DNA of 59,689 nucleotides from Archaeoglobaceae archaeon (GCA_025059545.1 JANXDJ010000003.1:1-59689); one strand, 5' to 3'; shown: positions 8,687 through 16,768, numbered from the stretch's first letter. Notes: generated by a model not told the origin, from the sequence alone. Numbers and translations: made by a program.

Positions 8687-9115
8687 CTACAACATCTCGA
8701 AAGCCTTTGAGATGTAAATCACGACGTTCTTTAAAGCTCTGAAAAAGTCCACTGTAATGTTAAAGGCAAGCGGTTTATTTGTTGTAAAATTAATGTTTGA
8801 CTGATTTGCTATGTAAGCCATTCCAGTATTAGCTGTGAAATTTCCAAAAAAGTTAGTATGATTGACCGAAAGCTCTCTTAGCGTATCGTTAAACGCAAGA
8901 ACGAGTGTTTGATTACTCGCTGTAACACTCATAATCGCAGCGAGGAACTTTACAACCCATACTTGTATTGCCAGCAAACCGTAGACGAAGTCTGGATGTG
9001 TTGGGGGTAGTGTTCCTATAATCGGTTCAAGCATTCCGTGGGTTAGGATGAAAGAGTCTTGAATTGGTTGCAATATTCCTCTAGCAACAAACTCGCTTGC
9101 TGGTGCTATCGGCAT
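8687..9115 (-). CDS. Sequon-rich envelope protein, paralogue E
   Basis: Unrecognised 142-aa protein at the head of the surface operon. The signature at 85-102 is NHTNFFGNFTANTGMAYI. Seven sequons lie in residues 68-122. The hydrophobic region 43-65 may be a membrane helix, and the last 20 residues are hydrophobic. The ATG is led by AAGGTGA, a good Shine-Dalgarno. A possible 36-aa frame overlaps its first codons. Confidence 0.65.
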   Translation of the reverse strand: MPIAPASEFVARGILQPIQDSFILTHGMLEPIIGTLPPTHPDFVYGLLAIQVWVVKFLAAIMSVTASNQTLVLAFNDTLRELSVNHTNFFGNFTANTGMAYIANQSNINFTTNKPLAFNITVDFFRALKNVVIYISKAFEML

Positions 9116-9216
9116 TTTTTCACCTTAAAGCTTTTTTTATCAGGAAAGTTCGCTGAATCTACCTTTAAAGCCGTAAAACTACCAAAAATCGACCTTTTAT
9201 CTAAGATCACCTCCAT
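9106..9216 (-). CDS. Possible leaderless 36-aa peptide before the surface operon
   Basis: A frame from ATG 9216 encodes 36 mostly basic residues and ends inside the first codons of paralogue E. The ATG lies about 25 bases downstream of a TATA-like element (9235-9247), the position expected for a leaderless start. It could equally be the untranslated leader of the operon, since paralogue E has its own Shine-Dalgarno. No family recognised. Confidence 0.3.
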   Translation of the reverse strand: MEVILDKRSIFGSFTALKVDSANFPDKKSFKVKKCR

Positions 9217-9234
9217 ATTACTGTATAAGTGATT

Positions 9235-9247
9235 TGAAATAAAACTC
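9235..9247 (-). promoter_or_regulatory. Promoter of the surface-protein operon
   Basis: On the minus strand GAGTTTTATTTCA gives a TATA-like core about 25 bases before position 9216 and about 120 before the paralogue E start. It is the best core promoter I see in the 9116-9300 stretch. Confidence 0.4.
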
Positions 9248-9470
9248 CTTATCGTATTGGCATTATTGCGAGATGGAATCATTCTACCACATAATTATCC
9301 TTCTTAATAAAAACTTTTCCCCCAGTGCAAGATTGAAGATCATGATATATTTATGTAATACGAGGAGATTAGATGTAAAAGAAAAATAAAAAATAATATT
9401 AAATGCTTGTATAAAACGCTTCTTAATCTCTTGGCTTTGCTTTGGCAGAGTTATGGAAAATCTTATTATG

Positions 9471-9486
9471 TGGTTATTTTTAACCA
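9471..9486 (+). promoter_or_regulatory. Inverted repeat at the start of the PLP-enzyme gene (possible operator)
   Basis: TGGTTA-TTTT-TAACCA is a perfect 6-base inverted repeat with a 4-base spacer, ending 6 bases before the ATG at 9493. A regulator bound here would block transcription start or ribosome access. The rest of the gene-free stretch 9217-9492 is A/T-rich. It holds possible TATA elements (for example around 9340-9352) but no RNA gene or convincing longer frame. Confidence 0.4.
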
Positions 9487-9492
9487 TCATAT

Positions 9493-10992
9493 ATGACCAA
9501 AGGTATGCCAAAAAAAGGTTTGAGTAAGGAAGAGATTCTCCAGAAATTTAAAGAATACAGCGTTGATGATGCAGATCCATACAGTGGAAGGCTTTTTACA
9601 ATAGCATTCGAGCCAGGTGTTGAGGAACTCAGAGAAATTGCCTTTGAAGCGATGAAGATGTTCGCATTCAAGAACATGCTCGATTTTACAGAATTTCCGA
9701 GCATGATCAGGATGGAAAAGGACATAATAGATTATGCGATCTCTTTAATGCACGGCGATGAAAATGTTGCTGGCACCTTTACCTTTGGCGGAACGGAAAG
9801 TGTTTTTCTTGCAGTAAAATCTGCGAGAGAGAGATTTATTCTGAGTAAGGGGGCAATAAATACTCCTGAAATTGTGATGCCGATCACTGGGCATCCATGC
9901 TATGATAAAGCTGCGGAATACATGGGTTTGAAAGTCAAGAGGGTGAAAATAGATGAAGATAACTTCACGGCAGATATAGATGCTATAAATGAGGCAATTA
10001 CTGAGAACACTGCAATGATCGTTGGTTCCACTCCAAATTGGCCTTTTGGCACCATAGATCCAATAAAAGAGCTTGCTGAAATAGCTGTTGACAAAAATAT
10101 CTGGCTTCACGTCGATGCTTGCGTTGGTGGATTCATAATTCCTTTCATGAGAAAAGCTGGTGAAAAAATCCCGGAATTCGATTTTAGAATCGATGGTGTT
10201 TGCTCTATTTCAATGGATCCGCATAAATACGCCTACACACCAATTGGAGCTTCAGTTGTTCTATTCAGAAAGAAGTTCTACAAGATGTATTCTCAATTCT
10301 CCAATCTGAAGTGGCCTGGATACCCAATTGTAAATCCTGCAGTTCTTTCTTCACGTTCTGAAGCGACACTTGCAGCAGCATGGGCGGTGATCCACTTCCT
10401 TGGTGAAGAAGGCTATACCGAGCTTGCAAAGAAGATCATATCTGCGAAGAGTAGAATAGTCAAGGGTTTCAAAGAGACTGGCTACAAGCTCATGGGCGAA
10501 CCTTCTGTGATCGCAGCCTTTACTTCTGACATAAACTTGTTCAGACTCAGCGATGAAATGGCTAAGAAAGGCTGGTTAATCCAGCCACAGAAAGGAATTC
10601 CAGCGATGAACATTCCACCAAGCCTGCATATAACGATAACCCCGATTCACGAGAGGACGATAGAAAAGATGCTTTCCGACTTGAAAGAATGCACTGAAGC
10701 TGTTAAAAAGCTTCCACCAAGTGAAGCTGAAGGTTTGCTCGATATATTCAGCGTCGCTCTTGGAATGCTCGCTCCAGGAGAGATGGATCTTGCAACTCTT
10801 GCAAAGTTGATGACAGAAGCAGAAAAGATGCTCACGGCATACGGACCAAAGCTTCTTCAGGCTTTAGGGCTTGAAAAAGGATTCCCAAAGGAGATGGGTC
10901 CAATATTCCAGCTTCTAGCTTCAGTCCCGCCAGAGATGGCTGAACTACTTGCAAGCTACGTTGTTATAGAGATGTTCAGCCGAGGAGTTTAA
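9493..10992 (+). CDS. PLP-dependent decarboxylase/lyase, sphingosine-1-phosphate-lyase-like
   Basis: This 499-aa member of the group II decarboxylase fold (COG0076) shows the glycine-rich FGGTES motif (about 93-98), the HVDAC segment at 206-210 with the Asp that contacts PLP nitrogen, and DPHKY with the PLP-binding Lys at 245. The order and wording (EIVMPITGHPCYDKAAEY, GGFIIPF) resemble sphingosine-1-phosphate lyases more than MfnA tyrosine/aspartate decarboxylases, though either activity is possible. About 95 residues after 405 are a helical, Met/Leu-rich extension beyond the usual fold. Archaea lack sphingolipids, so the substrate is likely an amino acid or a phospho-amino-alcohol. Confidence 0.75.
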   Translation: MTKGMPKKGLSKEEILQKFKEYSVDDADPYSGRLFTIAFEPGVEELREIAFEAMKMFAFKNMLDFTEFPSMIRMEKDIIDYAISLMHGDENVAGTFTFGGTESVFLAVKSARERFILSKGAINTPEIVMPITGHPCYDKAAEYMGLKVKRVKIDEDNFTADIDAINEAITENTAMIVGSTPNWPFGTIDPIKELAEIAVDKNIWLHVDACVGGFIIPFMRKAGEKIPEFDFRIDGVCSISMDPHKYAYTPIGASVVLFRKKFYKMYSQFSNLKWPGYPIVNPAVLSSRSEATLAAAWAVIHFLGEEGYTELAKKIISAKSRIVKGFKETGYKLMGEPSVIAAFTSDINLFRLSDEMAKKGWLIQPQKGIPAMNIPPSLHITITPIHERTIEKMLSDLKECTEAVKKLPPSEAEGLLDIFSVALGMLAPGEMDLATLAKLMTEAEKMLTAYGPKLLQALGLEKGFPKEMGPIFQLLASVPPEMAELLASYVVIEMFSRGV

Positions 10993-11006
10993 AAAATTTA
11001 ATTTTT
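10993..11006. terminator. Bidirectional A/T-run terminator
   Basis: The 14 bases between two convergent stop codons are an A-run followed by a T-run, giving a poly-T tract on each strand. Archaeal RNA polymerase commonly terminates at such T-runs. Confidence 0.4.
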
Positions 11007-11465
11007 TCACTTCCAAATCGGTCCAACATCCGGAGCTCCTTGCCTTTGCCCAGTTCCAGCAAGCTTTTGCAATCTTTTGGGATTTAAGAGTAAATCGACT
11101 GCATTCCTCACGTGCTCTCTTATGCGGTTCTCAGCTACAGTCAAAAGCTCTTTCTCGTTTTCAGCTTCATCTTCATGCACAGTAACATCGATCACATGCT
11201 TCCCGGTCAGAATTTGCACGGTTATTAGCCCGACACTCATAGCTAAGTAGCTAACAAGATCTTTCTGAGTCTTTCCAACCCATCCCAAGGAAATTGCGAT
11301 GTCACAGCCTTCATCAAGCAGTTTTTTCACTGCAACTGGCAGATCCTTAATTCCTGGCACTGTATAACGTTCGTATTTCAATGAAGAGATCTTTCTAAGC
11401 TCGTCTATCGCAATTTTGCCCATGTCAATTCTTGCAAAGGTTGTATCTACAATGCCAACCTTCAT
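11007..11465 (-). CDS. ribC: Archaeal riboflavin synthase
   Basis: This 152-aa protein is of the archaeal RibC type, related to lumazine synthase rather than to bacterial RibE. Recognisable segments are the N-terminal KVGIVDTTFARIDMG, TVPGIKDLPVA, SLGWVGKT and the C-terminal QRQGAPDVGP tail. It dismutates 6,7-dimethyl-8-ribityllumazine to riboflavin. Its ATG overlaps the stop of the aminotransferase gene by 4 bases, placing it last in the operon ribL-aminotransferase-ribC. This fits supply of FMN, FAD and F420-linked flavins. Confidence 0.9.
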   Translation of the reverse strand: MKVGIVDTTFARIDMGKIAIDELRKISSLKYERYTVPGIKDLPVAVKKLLDEGCDIAISLGWVGKTQKDLVSYLAMSVGLITVQILTGKHVIDVTVHEDEAENEKELLTVAENRIREHVRNAVDLLLNPKRLQKLAGTGQRQGAPDVGPIWK

Positions 11466-12574
11466 GACTGTAATTCTTTCCTTGCAAACTCAAGAGCAGG
11501 TTTTATTAAATTCTTCCGTAGCAATATGTCTTCCAATCCCGTAAGCACCGCCATTACCTCGAATTTTCCTATGCTTCCCATCGTAGCAATTCTGAAGATC
11601 TTTCCCTTCACCTTATCCTGCCCTCCGCTGATCACTATTCCATATTCCTTTCTAAGAGCATCCCTAAGCTCCTTCTCAGTCGTTCCAGATGGAACGTTTA
11701 TCGCAGTCACAGTGTTGGAGTAGTCGGAGAATTTATCTGGTTCGGGGAATAACTTTAAGCCAGCATTTAAAGCCCAAGCTCTAACAGCTTTGGCAAGCTT
11801 TTTATGCCTCTTTATTCTGTTCTCCATCCCCTCTTCTTTTATCATCTTCAAAGCCTCTTCAAGAGCAAAGAATAGCGTAACCGCTGGCGTGTATGGTGTC
11901 TGAAGTTCGGGCAACTTTTTCTTGTATGCCTTCAAGTCCAAGTATAAAGGACACTTCGGATTGTAAAACTGCCAAGCTCTCTCGCTAACCGCAACAGCAG
12001 CAAGTCCCGGCGGAGCACCAAGGCACTTCTGCGTTCCAACAACCGCAACATCGATCCCCCACTCATCCATCTTCACATAATCTCCTCCCGCAGACGTTAT
12101 AGCGTCCATTATAGTCAAAGCGTCATACTTTCTTGCAATCTTTGCAATTTCTTCCGCTGGATTTAGCATTCCTGTTGAAGTTTCATTGTGAACAAATGCA
12201 ACCGCTTTTGCTCCATTCTCAAGAGCTTGCTTAAGCTTTTCCAAGTCGATTGGCTTCCCCCAATCAAAGCTTAACCTTTCAACTTCAGTGTAGCGTTCTG
12301 CAATCTCTCCCAACCTTTCTCCAAACTTCCCATTCTCAAGCGTTACAAACTTTCCAACCTTGCTGAATGAAGCAATTCCCGCTTCAACCCCGGCGGTTCC
12401 AGAACCTGCGATGAAGTATACTTCATTCTTCGTTCCAAAAACCTCTTTCATCGCCTCTCCACAAAACTTCAAAATTTCTCCAAACTCCGCTGAGCGATGT
12501 CCTATGATCTGTCTGCACATCGCCTTTATCACTCTCTCATGCAATTGAATTGGCCCGGGCAGCATTATCAACAT
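11462..12574 (-). CDS. Class V aminotransferase (alanine/serine-glyoxylate or -pyruvate type)
   Basis: This 370-aa fold-type I PLP enzyme starts MLIMLPGP, typical of the alanine-glyoxylate/serine-pyruvate group. It has AGSGTAG (phosphate contact), MDAITSAGG with the PLP Asp, and GTQKCLGAPPGL, where the Lys forms the Schiff base. Substrate choice cannot be decided by eye. The ATG at 12574 is chosen because GGAGGTGA (12580-12587) is a textbook ribosome site 5 bases upstream; longer in-frame starts would overlap ribL heavily. It sits between two flavin biosynthesis genes. Confidence 0.85.
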   Translation of the reverse strand: MLIMLPGPIQLHERVIKAMCRQIIGHRSAEFGEILKFCGEAMKEVFGTKNEVYFIAGSGTAGVEAGIASFSKVGKFVTLENGKFGERLGEIAERYTEVERLSFDWGKPIDLEKLKQALENGAKAVAFVHNETSTGMLNPAEEIAKIARKYDALTIMDAITSAGGDYVKMDEWGIDVAVVGTQKCLGAPPGLAAVAVSERAWQFYNPKCPLYLDLKAYKKKLPELQTPYTPAVTLFFALEEALKMIKEEGMENRIKRHKKLAKAVRAWALNAGLKLFPEPDKFSDYSNTVTAINVPSGTTEKELRDALRKEYGIVISGGQDKVKGKIFRIATMGSIGKFEVMAVLTGLEDILLRKNLIKPALEFARKELQS

Positions 12575-12575
12575 C

Positions 12576-13001
12576 TCATTCACCTCCATATTTTTCCAAA
12601 ATTCTATCAATAATTTTTCTCGAACTACACAATCCGCATTTTTCCTCAAACTTTATCCTAACAACTTCACAATTCAGACCCCTCTTTCTAAGTTCCTCTC
12701 TAAGCCACTGCTCGTTGAAGTGCTGATCGAAGCCTAAGGCTATAACATCAGGCTTTAGTTCCAAGATCGGCTTGAATATGTCACTCTCATCGCCAAGAAT
12801 TGCTTTGTCAACGAATTTTATAGCCTCAACAACTCTTCTTCGCTGCTCTTCAGGAATCACTGGCTTTGGCTTGTGCTTCACGTTCTTCTCTCTTGCAACG
12901 ATCACTATTAGCTCATCTCCGAGCTTCTTCGCTTCTTCAAGGAACCTAAGGTGTCCCGGGTGTATTATGTCAAAGGTGCCTGTTGCCACAACTCTCTTCA
13001 T
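12576..13001 (-). CDS. ribL: FAD synthetase (FMN adenylyltransferase), archaeal RibL
   Basis: This 141-aa nucleotidyltransferase has GTFDIIHPGH, in which the HxGH motif binds ATP, and a C-terminal region with Cys residues (KCGLCSSRKI). Length and Cys pattern match archaeal RibL, which makes FAD from FMN and CTP or ATP. It is the first of three coupled genes; its stop codon overlaps the ribosome site of the aminotransferase. Confidence 0.88.
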   Translation of the reverse strand: MKRVVATGTFDIIHPGHLRFLEEAKKLGDELIVIVAREKNVKHKPKPVIPEEQRRRVVEAIKFVDKAILGDESDIFKPILELKPDVIALGFDQHFNEQWLREELRKRGLNCEVVRIKFEEKCGLCSSRKIIDRILEKYGGE

Positions 13002-13058
13002 ATCTCAAAAAAATTTCAGGCTATTGCATAAACGCTTTTCGAATCTGTTTTATTTTTG

Positions 13059-13268
13059 CTAAGATTTGACATCTGCAATTTTTGCATCGTAACCTTCTCT
13101 TCTTATGATTTCTATGAATTTCTCCACTCTCTCACCTTCAGGGATCTCAATTTCGAGTTCTTTAAGGCTTATTCCTTTCACGATTGCTCCAACCTCTTCA
13201 AGTGCTTTTTTGACTTTTGCTACGCATCCCTTGCATTTGAGTCCGTATAGCGAAAGCTTTACAATCAT
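13059..13268 (-). CDS. Heavy-metal-associated (HMA) domain protein
   Basis: This 69-aa single ferredoxin-like-fold domain has the metal site L-K-C-K-G-C (Cys at 12 and 15), as in copper chaperones and mercuric transport proteins. The G-Y-D-A ending of the last strand is typical. It probably carries Cu(I) or a similar soft metal in the cytoplasm. No metal ATPase lies nearby, so the partner is unknown. It lies 57 bases upstream of ribL on the same strand and may share its transcript. Confidence 0.8.
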   Translation of the reverse strand: MIVKLSLYGLKCKGCVAKVKKALEEVGAIVKGISLKELEIEIPEGERVEKFIEIIRREGYDAKIADVKS

Positions 13269-13379
13269 AATTGGCAGCTTTGCTCGTAATTTTTAACTGT
13301 TGTGCTGCAAATAAAGTCTGATTATCTTAAAATGCCGTAAGATTTATATGTGTAGGGATATTTAGGAATTAAAAGGGGA

Positions 13380-15311
13380 ATGATGATGAGAAACTCGATA
13401 TTCTTGTTATTATTGGTGATAGCTTTAACATCTATTTGCAACGCTCAGAGTTTTTGCGAAGCCAATGATTTTGTATGTGCAATCAGAAGTTCTCCAAGCA
13501 CTTTTGCTGGAATAAATGTAACCAAGATTCATGTCTGGGATTTCTACAATTCCAGTATAGCGAACTACCAGTTTTATGGAGCTTCAATTATCCAAATACC
13601 ACAAATAAGCAATATTGAGAGAAATCTTATACCCGGTAGCAAGGCACAATATACAGTCTATACAACTCCAAGAACTAATCAAACGCTCACGAGCTTTGCG
13701 AATACATTTGCGGTTTACAATGAAAATATGGAGCTTGATGTAAATATAAATATAGCTTCACAAGGACTTCCCTTGGTTTTGAAACTGAAAAATGATAAAA
13801 TTGAAGAATATATTTCTAATTATCCTGATTCGATCCAGGGGATGAGCTTTGAGAAGTTAATGGATATGGTAGAATATGCGTTTGCTTTCAACAATTCTGG
13901 CTGGGCTAAAGTGAAATACAATGATAAAAGCAAAAGATTTGAAGTCGAGGGAAGTTGCAGTTTCAACCTCGGTTCGAACATAATTCAGACGATTCAGATG
14001 AATTCCATCAATTTGCAAAACTTCCGTTTAAACAACAGCACAATAACCTGCGGACTTCCGCAAAATCTAAAGCAAATGGAACCCGGATACTACTTCATTG
14101 CGGTTTTAAGTGTTAACAACTACGGAAATCCAACTTTTAAGCTTTTTGTGCCATTTGTCGTTCTAAGTGGCAGAGCTCAGGGTAACAAACCCTCAGTAAG
14201 CAATGTTACAATTGGAGATGATATAAAGTTGAATTTTAGCTACGAATTCAACGCTTCGTTTGCCATTTTGGTTAAAGATGTTGCATACACTGCAAGCTTC
14301 AAAATGAATCTAAAAAAGCCCATCTCGAACTCCTTTGAAGTGAACTTAACCTATGGAAACGAACCACTCACAGAAATAAAGGTTCTTGGCAAAGATCTAA
14401 ACTTTTACGCTCCTGCAAAACTCGTGAGAGCGGTTTTCAATAACAGCGAAAACCAGCAGATGATAAGCACGAAGAATCTTGAAACGGGCAGCTATTCATT
14501 GTATGTGATTACTTTTGGAGATCAACTTGAGCCGAAGTATTTTGGTAAATTGAGTGTGAGTATTCTCCAACCAACACCCCCAACCACTACACCACCAACA
14601 ACCCCAACCACTACGCCAACTACACCACCAGCTCCACGTCCAATCGTCGGCGGTGGTGGAGGAGGAGGCGGAGGTGGAGTGATTCCAGGAGTGCCGATCT
14701 ACGTTAGCGATTATATAAAACTGAAGGCAAATGAAGAAAACGAGTTCATAATGCCTCAGAGCGCCTTTTGGGAGACGAATTTAGTCTCTATAATCTTTAT
14801 ACCAGCGGAAGACATAAATCTGAGATTTAGGGCTGAAAAGTTGAAGGAATGGCCAGAAATACCGAGACCACCTTGGGGAATTGTTGCATACGTATTTACA
14901 ATACACTTAACTCTGAGTGCACCCACGGAAATCAGAGGATACATAACTTATGGTGTGGAGAGAGACTTCATAAAGGAAAACCTGTTCGATCCAGATGGTG
15001 TCATCGTAGTTCTCCAGATATTCGATGGAGAGAACTGGATTAGATGTGAAACAACTTATGTTGGCACAGATGGGAAGTATAACTATTATAAGGCGAGCGT
15101 TCCAACTTTTTCAGGCTATTTTGCAACTGTTATAGAAGCATTACCACCTACAGTAACTCCTCCAGAAATAGTTGCGGAAAAACCACCAGAGACACCAGCA
15201 ACAACCCCCGCATTACCTGTAGGCTTTGAATTATACCTGGGTATATTCTTACTGGTTGCAATAGGAGCGATACTTGCGATGATCGCTTATATACTCTGGA
15301 GAACGAAATGA
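13380..15311 (+). CDS. Membrane-anchored extracellular protein with PGF-pre-PGF-like domain
   Basis: This 643-aa protein has a signal peptide (hydrophobic 6-20), an extracellular region with about 20 sequons, a Thr/Pro linker (about 400-418), a run of ten Gly (about 424-433), then a domain (about 440-600) resembling the PGF-pre-PGF domain of archaeal surface proteins. A second Pro/Thr-rich stalk and a final transmembrane helix with a short basic tail follow. The first codons are ATG ATG ATG; the third (13386) fits the AGGGGA ribosome site as well as the first. A TATA box lies at about 13340-13350. The next gene overlaps by 4 bases. The role is probably a cell-surface adhesin or S-layer-associated protein. 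Confidence 0.7.
   Translation: MMMRNSIFLLLLVIALTSICNAQSFCEANDFVCAIRSSPSTFAGINVTKIHVWDFYNSSIANYQFYGASIIQIPQISNIERNLIPGSKAQYTVYTTPRTNQTLTSFANTFAVYNENMELDVNINIASQGLPLVLKLKNDKIEEYISNYPDSIQGMSFEKLMDMVEYAFAFNNSGWAKVKYNDKSKRFEVEGSCSFNLGSNIIQTIQMNSINLQNFRLNNSTITCGLPQNLKQMEPGYYFIAVLSVNNYGNPTFKLFVPFVVLSGRAQGNKPSVSNVTIGDDIKLNFSYEFNASFAILVKDVAYTASFKMNLKKPISNSFEVNLTYGNEPLTEIKVLGKDLNFYAPAKLVRAVFNNSENQQMISTKNLETGSYSLYVITFGDQLEPKYFGKLSVSILQPTPPTTTPPTTPTTTPTTPPAPRPIVGGGGGGGGGGVIPGVPIYVSDYIKLKANEENEFIMPQSAFWETNLVSIIFIPAEDINLRFRAEKLKEWPEIPRPPWGIVAYVFTIHLTLSAPTEIRGYITYGVERDFIKENLFDPDGVIVVLQIFDGENWIRCETTYVGTDGKYNYYKASVPTFSGYFATVIEALPPTVTPPEIVAEKPPETPATTPALPVGFELYLGIFLLVAIGAILAMIAYILWRTK
14571..14678 (+). repeat. 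Coding repeats: Thr-Pro linker and Gly10 run
   Basis: A low-complexity coding stretch of repeated ACA/ACC/CCA codons (Pro-Thr-Thr units) is followed, after an Arg-Pro-Ile-Val-containing break, by ten consecutive Gly codons (GGN). This is a flexible, probably O-glycosylated hinge between two extracellular modules. Slippage could make its length vary between strains. Confidence 0.8.
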
Positions 15312-16462
15312 CAAAAGTGATCTTTTTTTACTTGCTTTTATTTATATTTATATCATCTACAAATGCTGTAGAGATCTCGACAAATGCAAAGCTTGTTGGA
15401 GATACTTACTATGTTGTTAAAGGCGAAAAGATCGAGATTAAGATCTCTGGAAATCCATCGGAGGAGCTCGTTTTTTCGATCTACTACACTTTTATACTTA
15501 AATCTTCAGGAGATCACTATCATTTCTCTCAAAACAAATTCCCAATTCCTATCTCATCGAGCTTTGAGGTAAAAGCTTATCCAGTAAAGAATCTTACTGT
15601 GGAGGCTAAACTCTGGATCTTCAAGAAAAAATTAAGTGCAGAGGCTAAAAATGATGTTGCGATTGTAAAAGCAGAAGTTCCTGCAGGAAAGTATGATGTG
15701 CAATTCTACGGGCTCGCGAATGGAAACTATGTGACTATAGAATCCTTAGCAACTTCAAAAATTGCATTGGACGAAGGGGGAAAGTTCAGTATAAGCTACG
15801 ACACTTCGTATTTACCCGAGGGCGAAATGACGGTTCAAATCGACTCAAAGCTATTAAAGGTCAAGATCGTTAGCCTTTCAGTCTCTCCAACTCCACCGAG
15901 CTACAATCCTCCTTTATACAATGCATCCGTAGTTCCCATAACTGAAGTTCCACAGCAGATCTTGATCGAAATAAATCCCTCAAAAACCACGATAATACTC
16001 AACGAAACTCTTGAAATAACAATTAAACTCAGGAATAGTTTGGGGCAACCAATATCTGGTTTAGCAGTATTTTGGAGAGTAAATGGTTCTGCAGTTAAAT
16101 TATTGAACTTTGAAAATGAGACAAATCATCTTGGAGAGGCTACTGCGAAGATAATGGCTCTTTCAGTTGGGGAAGCTATAGTTAAAGCAGAAATTCCTGA
16201 TTTAAATGCGTCAGCAGAGGCATTGATCTACGTTCAGAATGAAACGATCTCTATAACTTACACTCCTCAAGAGAACTCTTCTCCGCAAATAATTTATAGT
16301 CCAACTCAAGAAGTTTACGCTCCACCTCAAGAAACTGTGGTTAATACCGATCAAAATAAGGTTGAAATTGAAAAAAGAAACTTTATACCCGGATTTGAGG
16401 TCTTAACTGCTTTTCTCAGTGTTTTTTGTGTGTATTTGATTGTTAGAAGGTTGGGGAATTAG
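15308..16462 (+). CDS. Membrane-anchored extracellular protein with Ig-like (Big_1-type) domain
   Basis: This 384-aa protein has an N-terminal signal peptide (ending near residue 20), a beta-rich first half, a Pro-rich spacer around 197-212, and an invasin/Big_1-like Ig domain (about 215-315) with the pattern S-L-G-Q-P-I-S-G-L then LGEATAKI. A Pro/Gln-rich stalk and a C-terminal transmembrane helix (about 360-380) follow. Its ATG overlaps the stop of the previous gene (ATGA), so the two proteins are made together and probably form a surface pair. Confidence 0.7.
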   Translation: MTKVIFFYLLLFIFISSTNAVEISTNAKLVGDTYYVVKGEKIEIKISGNPSEELVFSIYYTFILKSSGDHYHFSQNKFPIPISSSFEVKAYPVKNLTVEAKLWIFKKKLSAEAKNDVAIVKAEVPAGKYDVQFYGLANGNYVTIESLATSKIALDEGGKFSISYDTSYLPEGEMTVQIDSKLLKVKIVSLSVSPTPPSYNPPLYNASVVPITEVPQQILIEINPSKTTIILNETLEITIKLRNSLGQPISGLAVFWRVNGSAVKLLNFENETNHLGEATAKIMALSVGEAIVKAEIPDLNASAEALIYVQNETISITYTPQENSSPQIIYSPTQEVYAPPQETVVNTDQNKVEIEKRNFIPGFEVLTAFLSVFCVYLIVRRLGN

Positions 16463-16536
16463 TAGTATTCTGAAAGTTATTTCTCCTTCATCAGGCGAGC
16501 TTCGGCTTCTTATCATAATTTCAAAAATATCGCTCA

Positions 16537-16619
16537 TGCGGAGGGGGGGATTCGAACCCCCGAACTCCTACGAGACTGGACTCTAAATCCAGCGCCTTTG
16601 TCCACTCGGCAACCTCCGC
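16537..16619 (-). tRNA. tRNA-Leu (anticodon TAG)
   Basis: This 83-base class II tRNA has acceptor GCGGAGG/CCTCCGC with discriminator A, anticodon stem CTGGA/TCCAG around loop TTTAGAG (anticodon TAG, reading CTA and other CTN codons), the long variable arm expected of Leu, and a T arm with GGTTCGAATCC. No intron. Confidence 0.95.
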
Positions 16620-16696
16620 TCACATCAATTTCACGAGCGCTTTTTAAATATCTTGCTCTGAGTAAAGTTTAATAATTCAAAGGTTAATGCTTGGGC

Positions 16697-16768
16697 GGGC
16701 TCGTAGCTCAGTGGTAGAGCGCCGCCTTTGCGAGGCGGAGGCCTCGGGTTCAAATCCCGACGAGTCCA
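16697..16768 (+). tRNA. tRNA-Ala (anticodon TGC)
   Basis: Acceptor GGGCTCG pairs with CGAGTCC and includes the G3-U70 wobble that identifies tRNA-Ala. The anticodon stem CCGCC/GGCGG closes loop TTTGCGA (anticodon TGC). The discriminator is A768. No intron and no encoded CCA. Confidence 0.96.

Noticed and set aside
9205..9214. GATCACCTCC on the plus strand, identical to the 3' end of 16S rRNA
   Set aside because: Only ten bases match and no rRNA precedes it. It is better read as a Shine-Dalgarno-like string or chance on the minus strand next to ATG 9216.
16463..16536. Possible C/D-box RNA (TGATGA-like box on the minus strand between the surface protein and tRNA-Leu)
   Set aside because: The C box has the wrong first base and no D box CTGA occurs at the right distance.
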